Below, in pieces: positions 60,101 through 64,000 of a stretch of 64,000 nucleotides of DNA. Each line of letters begins with the position of its first letter. Within the stretch, counting starts at the first letter, position 1. The position numbers were made by a program, and so were the translations under genes. Source of the DNA: Mastigias papua (lineage: Eukaryota > Cnidaria > Scyphozoa > Rhizostomeae > Mastigiidae). The stretch spans positions 13,572,428-13,636,427 of the forward strand of contig OZ025280.1 of NCBI GenBank assembly GCA_964019165.1, read 5' to 3'. Below the pieces are notes generated by a model, which had not been told where the DNA came from, searched no databases, and saw only the letters and a program-made list of their open reading frames with translations.

Positions 60101-63100
60101 TACACAGAACTCCTATGAGTGTGTTAGTGAGATCAGGACCTTGTAATAGATGACTATTGAGTGATTGTCCTTCGAATTGCTCAGAACAGTTAAAAACAAC
60201 ACGGATTTTCCCTTTCTTCTCATTATATACACCATGGTGATTTATGTAAAATACCGACTGATCTTGTGCAAGTCGTAGGGCATGATAGGGAACTTCTTCT
60301 GCATAACCTTTTTCTAAGATCTTATTCATGAACTCTATATAACGTTGTCGATAATTTTCATCAGTGACAAAACGCTTCTTAAGTGACTGCATGCGTCGTA
60401 AAGCATTTGTACGATTGTTGGGAAATTTAGCATCTAACTTCTTCAAAGGAAGAGGTATTGAATAATGTCCATCTTCAAAATGTGTATTCGTTTCAACGAT
60501 TTCCATAAATCTTTTATCTTCCTGGGAAAAAGGCTGTTTACCATACTCTGAGAAATCAAGCTCAAACATTTTCTTAACAGAAGTCAGGATTTCTTTTGCC
60601 TGATAATTGACTACGAAATTTGCATTTGAGGTTTTTCCACCGATCTCACGAGTAATAATGCGATTGCAGGTAGTTACATTTTCTTCTCCTTCTGACATAT
60701 TGGACTTAATTGGTCCTATAATTCCCCAACCAAGAGCTGTCTTAATGGCGTAGGGATCATCATCATGATGACCGACAATAACATCTAATGGTCTGAGAGC
60801 TCTTGGACAGTTGCAACCGATCAACAAACCTACTTGCATATTTTTATTCACAATGGGAATTTGTTCTTTGATTCTTTTCAGGTGCGGCCATTGATCTGCT
60901 ACTTTGGGAGATGGAATGTGGTCAGCAAGAAATGGTATAGCGGATCTAGAATATACTTTAGGAAGCTCAATAATCGCTCCTTTGTTAAACGACTGAACTA
61001 TGAGTCCTTCAATCCTTTGTGTAGAAACTTGGGACTGTCCGCTCATGGTATTTAGCTTTAGCGCAACGTCAGTTCCTTTAACCCCAAGATCATCCAGAAT
61101 AGACTTTGCTGCAAAGGTACTGTCACTCCCGTCATCAAGTAATGCGTATGTCGAAACTTCTATATCAGGCCGGTCTTTGTGCCATAATATGACAGGTACT
61201 ATCATCAAGGTTGTGGTCGTACTATTAATTGTGCTTGTAGGATTACAAACATTCACATTTGCATTAGCTGATTCCTCAGGTGTAGTAGTATTGTTCAAAG
61301 AAGATGTCTTTTGAGTTTGCTGATTAATAAACTCTGATCTATTTTTCTGCGATGTATGTTTGTTTGGTATTGATCCATGTAGCAAAGTAGGATGAAGCTT
61401 ATCACACTCCTTGCATGTTAACCTAGACTTGCAATTTGCGGAAATGTGGCCAGATTTCAAGCACCCAAAACAGAGGTTTTTAGACTTGACGACCTCTCTT
61501 CTCTGTTCCAAGGTTTTCTTCTTGAATTGAAAACATTCCGATATATTATGATGTTTCTCACATAAAGGACAAATATAATCTCGATTTTTTGTTCCTGAAA
61601 ATGAGCGTAACTGTTCTTGAGTTTGCGTGTCTTGCGATGTTCCTGTAGCAAAACTCGAAATCTTAATCGGTTTATTATTCTGACCCTTTTCTAGACTTCG
61701 CTTTTCCGCGCGTTCAACAGCATTGTTCTTTCTTTCTCGCTTTAATACGTCTGGAGAGAACACAGGGTCATTTGCCAAGTCAGATTCTTCCTTAACGAAT
61801 CTAACAAGATCGTTAAACCTCAATGGGAAACCTAACTTTAATTGTGCGTCATGCGCATAATGACACCACTTGATTCCCGAATATGACGGTAATTTTGATG
61901 CTATTTGTATAAGGATATGATTTGAGTCTAACTCACACAGTGATCCTACAACCTCCACAGCCTCTTTGCAACTAATTAGAAAATCTGAAAAGGCTTGAAG
62001 ACCAGTACTATCTCCTTCTTTAATCTGTGACCAATTTTTCAATCGTGACTTGAAGGCTTCAGCTATGTACACGGGGTTTCCAAAACGCTGATCTAAAAGC
62101 TTTCTTGCTTCTCGATAACTGTTTTCTGAATTCACGGCCATAAATCTTTTCACTAAATCATTAGCTTTTCCACTGGTATACTTGGCCAAATAATAAAGGC
62201 GATCTTTATCTGACATCACATTGTCTGAAATAATTGAATCGAATGCAATAACAAACGAGAAATACTCATAGGGATTACCAGTAAAAATAGGAGGCTCTTT
62301 AATTGGCAAATGATGGAATCTCTGTTGATTTGCTAACAAAGCAGTAAGCTCCATTTGTTTGCTTTGAATTCCAATTAGCTGTGAGACCATCTCATTCAGT
62401 GGTTCTGAACGAGATACACTCCTTTGGGAATTGTACGCTTCAGGCAATTGTGAAGGAATGAGAGATTCTTGTTGCTTAGATTTATGCATCAAAACAGGAT
62501 TTGAAGTTGGTACAAGTGAGGGAATCTTTGGAATAAATATAGGTGCCGATAAATTAGTGCCGGGTTTCTTTCCATCCTTTATTTCTGCTGGAATCTTAGA
62601 AACTGGCATAAACGAAGGAATAGAGGACTTTTCTTTTTCTAAAGTACTGTCTATTCTACCAGAATTTTCTTCTTCTTCAAGACTCTTGAAAACCCTCTCT
62701 TCAGCTTCCGACACTGCTAAATCTCTTTGTAACTGCAAGCGTTTCATTTCTCTTTCTTTGTCAAACAGAGTATCCATATAATCAGCTTCCACTCGTAATT
62801 TTGCTGTTTTAGCTGCTGCGTCCAGCCGTCGTGAGCGTGCTGACGAACGTGAACTACCACTTGAACGCTTAGATCCCTTAGAAGAACAAGATGAAATTGT
62901 TTCAGGGGCACTTTGCTTTTCTAAGCAGCGAATTCTTTCAGTCAATCTTAACCTGCATTCCATAGCTTCACGATCACGAATATCAAACCAGATATAAGAT
63001 TGCTGTTTTTCTTTATCATTATCATAAAACTCATTTAATGCTTTATAAGAATCCGTGAATTCTTCCGTAAGTTTATCGAGAGTATCTTTCAGTACTTCTA

Positions 63101-63386
63101 GACATTTCAAATTGACTTCTTCATTTTCTGTTTTAAGTTTTTCGTAGATAGATTTGATGTGCTTATTAAGGACTGAATATGCACGATGTTGCTTTTGTGA
63201 CAAAATATCACGACGATATTCTTTGCCTTTTTCGGTTAAAGTTCTATGATGCAGTCTACCTTCTCTTTCAGAGAAACGCGTTTGATCTTTATCAATTTCA
63301 ACATCAGCGTACGTGACTTTCTTTTCAACGTCTGGAACATCTTCAACTATATCTTTTAAAGATGCCCTTGAGGCTCCTTGAGCCAT
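57189..63386 (-). CDS. BEL/Pao Gag-Pol polyprotein, 2065 residues, uninterrupted
   Basis: Starts at ATG 63386, 57 bp inside the 5' LTR. Domains with rough residue positions follow. Coiled-coil N-terminal gag and DUF1759 (PPIFTGNPYEYFSFVIAFDS, ~370). Zinc knuckles (CPLCEKHH, CFGCLKSGHISANC, ~615-665). Aspartic protease (ALLDDGSDSTF, ~750). Reverse transcriptase (AFIADIESMFYQVKV, then FYVDDGLKS at ~1185). RNase H (HHFSDASIQGYG, ~1366; TVPRLELTAAVLSVR). Integrase with HHCC (HSGRG ... CVTCNKLRA, ~1690-1720) and catalytic residues in SAVDYFGPY (~1756), RCDQGSNF (~1815) and GGIWERQI (~1868). DUF5641-like C-terminal domain (RRDMRIGDIVIIKDDELVPR). All catalytic residues are present and no stop or shift occurs, so this copy may still be able to move. 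Envelope is absent. Confidence 0.95.
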   Translation of the reverse strand: MAQGASRASLKDIVEDVPDVEKKVTYADVEIDKDQTRFSEREGRLHHRTLTEKGKEYRRDILSQKQHRAYSVLNKHIKSIYEKLKTENEEVNLKCLEVLKDTLDKLTEEFTDSYKALNEFYDNDKEKQQSYIWFDIRDREAMECRLRLTERIRCLEKQSAPETISSCSSKGSKRSSGSSRSSARSRRLDAAAKTAKLRVEADYMDTLFDKEREMKRLQLQRDLAVSEAEERVFKSLEEEENSGRIDSTLEKEKSSIPSFMPVSKIPAEIKDGKKPGTNLSAPIFIPKIPSLVPTSNPVLMHKSKQQESLIPSQLPEAYNSQRSVSRSEPLNEMVSQLIGIQSKQMELTALLANQQRFHHLPIKEPPIFTGNPYEYFSFVIAFDSIISDNVMSDKDRLYYLAKYTSGKANDLVKRFMAVNSENSYREARKLLDQRFGNPVYIAEAFKSRLKNWSQIKEGDSTGLQAFSDFLISCKEAVEVVGSLCELDSNHILIQIASKLPSYSGIKWCHYAHDAQLKLGFPLRFNDLVRFVKEESDLANDPVFSPDVLKRERKNNAVERAEKRSLEKGQNNKPIKISSFATGTSQDTQTQEQLRSFSGTKNRDYICPLCEKHHNISECFQFKKKTLEQRREVVKSKNLCFGCLKSGHISANCKSRLTCKECDKLHPTLLHGSIPNKHTSQKNRSEFINQQTQKTSSLNNTTTPEESANANVNVCNPTSTINSTTTTLMIVPVILWHKDRPDIEVSTYALLDDGSDSTFAAKSILDDLGVKGTDVALKLNTMSGQSQVSTQRIEGLIVQSFNKGAIIELPKVYSRSAIPFLADHIPSPKVADQWPHLKRIKEQIPIVNKNMQVGLLIGCNCPRALRPLDVIVGHHDDDPYAIKTALGWGIIGPIKSNMSEGEENVTTCNRIITREIGGKTSNANFVVNYQAKEILTSVKKMFELDFSEYGKQPFSQEDKRFMEIVETNTHFEDGHYSIPLPLKKLDAKFPNNRTNALRRMQSLKKRFVTDENYRQRYIEFMNKILEKGYAEEVPYHALRLAQDQSVFYINHHGVYNEKKGKIRVVFNCSEQFEGQSLNSHLLQGPDLTNTLIGVLCRFRKAPVAFIADIESMFYQVKVPVQDRDLLRFFWWEEGDTSKNLKEYRMTVHIFGATSSPGCSNFALKVTANDNEQELGSAAADVLRRDFYVDDGLKSVESVDEAVDLIESVKEMCKRGGFNLHKFSSNSKQVLQQIPQEDRTELIKNLDLGRDTLPTERALGLQWCTEKDAFQFVISLKDKPCTRRGILSILSTVFDPLGFIAPVLLKGKAILQELCRNNIGWDEPVTEEVRDRWCKWKRELAKIENLSIPRCYRPADFGRPVETILHHFSDASIQGYGQCSFLRMVNAEGKVHCSFVMGKSRVAPIKSITVPRLELTAAVLSVRMSEQLKKELDIQLSDEVFWTDSKVVLGYIGNSVRRFHVYVANRVQEIQEKSSVTQWRYVNTKSNPADDASRGLDAHEVRMSKWSCGPEFLWKDENEWPVSDSKEVEDLKCDDPEVKKIVTMTTSASPVWPSLVERLTYFSDWLHAKKAVALCRRFVNKLRARVQQRFTHYLRNSHKSQLKPVTVQEICEAESVILKATQREAKLNAKVNCSLRQLDPYTDVHGIIRVGGRLKFSSLPDEYTHPAILPKSGHVTELILRYYHNKVEHSGRGITINELRANGFWVLGASALVARLIRKCVTCNKLRAKTQEQRMSDLPEDRVQPSPPFLYSAVDYFGPYIIKERRKEIKRYGVLFTCMASRAIHLEVANTLETNSFICALRRFICRRGPIRQLRCDQGSNFVGAKRELRNALDDLNQVKVAHELQSHDCDWFSFRMNTPSASHMGGIWERQIRSARNVLNALLEKNGAQLDDEALRTLFCEAEAIVNSRPLTVDSLVDPLSPNPLTPNHLLTLKTKVILPPPGIFQDADMYSRKRWRRVQHLANEFWIRWKKEYLLTLQKRHKWSKVRRDMRIGDIVIIKDDELVPRNKWQLARVVDIFPSADGYVRNVKLALADETLDRDGKRIKPMCYLDRPVQKLVLLQSSET

Positions 63387-63442
63387 TTCGACTTATGTCG
63401 AATTCGATGATATTCAAAGTTGGCAGCACGATAATATTTTAC

Positions 63443-63978
63443 TGTTACGGCAGCTCAATTCCGAGGTCGACGAAGAGAACTAAACTGACGCAAGAGATGA
63501 AAACGGTGTATTTTACGGACATAACAGTCGTAAACTAAAATGCAAAAGATACAGAATATAAACTGTTGACGACTAAACAATAAAACGTATAAACTAACTA
63601 AAAAGATGTAAGATAAACGTAATGCAAACTAAGAGAAATACAACAACGGGCCTAAAAAGTCGTGATGTAGCCGAAGCAAACGTGCAGACAATAGCCTAAA
63701 ACTAACTGAAATAAATAGGAAATGATGTAAAAAGTAACTTACATATTAGTCCCGTTTGCCAACTTTAAAGTTATCTATGAATTACTACGAATGATTGAAC
63801 GAATTTTGCTTCTAGAATCTAAACTAGCTTTGAAACGAAATAACTGATAAAGAACAAGGCGAAACATGCCTCGTGCGAAGGTGTGAAAAAAGCGTTTTAA
63901 TTAAACAATAAACTCAAATAAAAGACAATAAAGTCACTCAAAATCCAACAAAAGAAGTTCAGCTTGATTGCCGTTACA
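63443..63978 (-). repeat. 5' LTR of the BEL element
   Basis: 536 bp, TGTAACGGC...GCCGTAACA in element orientation, with near-inverted ends. It carries the promoter for the Gag-Pol ORF. The outer flank begins AATAG. Confidence 0.93.
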
Positions 63979-64000
63979 AATAGTTTCAAATTTGAAAGTG

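Larger units (their letters stand above)
56540..63978 (-). mobile_element. BEL/Pao LTR retrotransposon, complete and young
   Basis: LTRs at 56540-57070 and 63443-63978 surround one long minus-strand ORF. Over the shared 531 bp I see no difference between the LTRs, so insertion is recent. In element orientation the LTR begins TGTAACGGC and the 5' LTR ends GCCGTAACA. The 3' LTR's last bases are missing or changed (GCCGTATTA), so the junction on that side is irregular. AATA occurs on both outer flanks and is the likely target duplication. A purine tract (CAGGGGAGCCA on the minus strand, 57071-57081) lies just before the 3' LTR. Confidence 0.93.

Noticed and set aside
58762..62781. Several plus-strand ORFs of 73-116 codons opposite the BEL polyprotein
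   Set aside because: They are antisense shadows of the 2065-codon Gag-Pol.

Overview
This window reads as intergenic or heterochromatic DNA from the nuclear genome of an invertebrate animal. It is AT-rich and dense in metazoan-type transposons: BEL/Pao, Ty3/Gypsy, L2/CR1-type and RTE-type LINEs, Penelope, P element/THAP, PIF/Harbinger, mariner and Polinton/Maverick. It also holds long (TA)n tracts, satellites with higher-order structure and one clear spliced transposase gene. I see no ordinary host gene, tRNA or rRNA. The species cannot be named from the sequence; the element mix would suit a cnidarian, mollusc or similar invertebrate.

Layout. 1-1000: the 5' end of a decayed BEL/Pao retrotransposon (gag, minus strand) with an LTR-like TATA promoter. 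3.4-16.2 kb: a nested stack. A minus-strand Gypsy-like pol is split into three pieces (15906-16061, 8110-8585, 3658-5588). One break is a 2.5 kb P-element-like transposon with perfect 26-bp inverted ends and an 8-bp target duplication. The other is an L2/CR1-type LINE (to 15905) with a 6-bp target duplication. The LINE's 5' end carries a TIR element (8590-12528), which in turn holds a second LINE. 17.6-19.15 kb: a deleted PIF/Harbinger element. 19.7-26.4 kb: a two-copy tandem segmental duplication with Penelope GIY-YIG ends, RTE-type LINE fragments and an unrecognised ORF. 28.1-28.6, 35.4-36.1 and 39.7-41.7 kb: one satellite family. The gap between the last two blocks is a 3.6 kb transposon (36078-39661) with a transposase-like gene I cannot assign to a named superfamily. 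A relative of that gene lies at 30.1-32.2 kb, next to a broken mariner.

44.3-45.3 kb is a 26-bp minisatellite. From about 45.6 kb to beyond the right edge lies a Polinton/Maverick (endogenous, adintovirus-like): ankyrin array, A32/FtsK-like packaging ATPase, zinc-ribbon protein, phospholipase A2-like protein, integrase, protein-primed DNA polymerase B, small conserved proteins, penton-like minor capsid, basic core-like protein and the start of the probable major capsid gene. Nearly every gene has frameshifts or stops, so it is a fossil. Two LTR elements have entered it: a solo LTR at 53596-54158, and a young, apparently intact BEL/Pao element (56540-63978, one 2065-codon ORF, near-identical LTRs) inside the probable major capsid gene.

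The genes do not form a pathway. What can be read is the order of insertion events and which copies still look intact: only the BEL element at the right has a complete coding frame.
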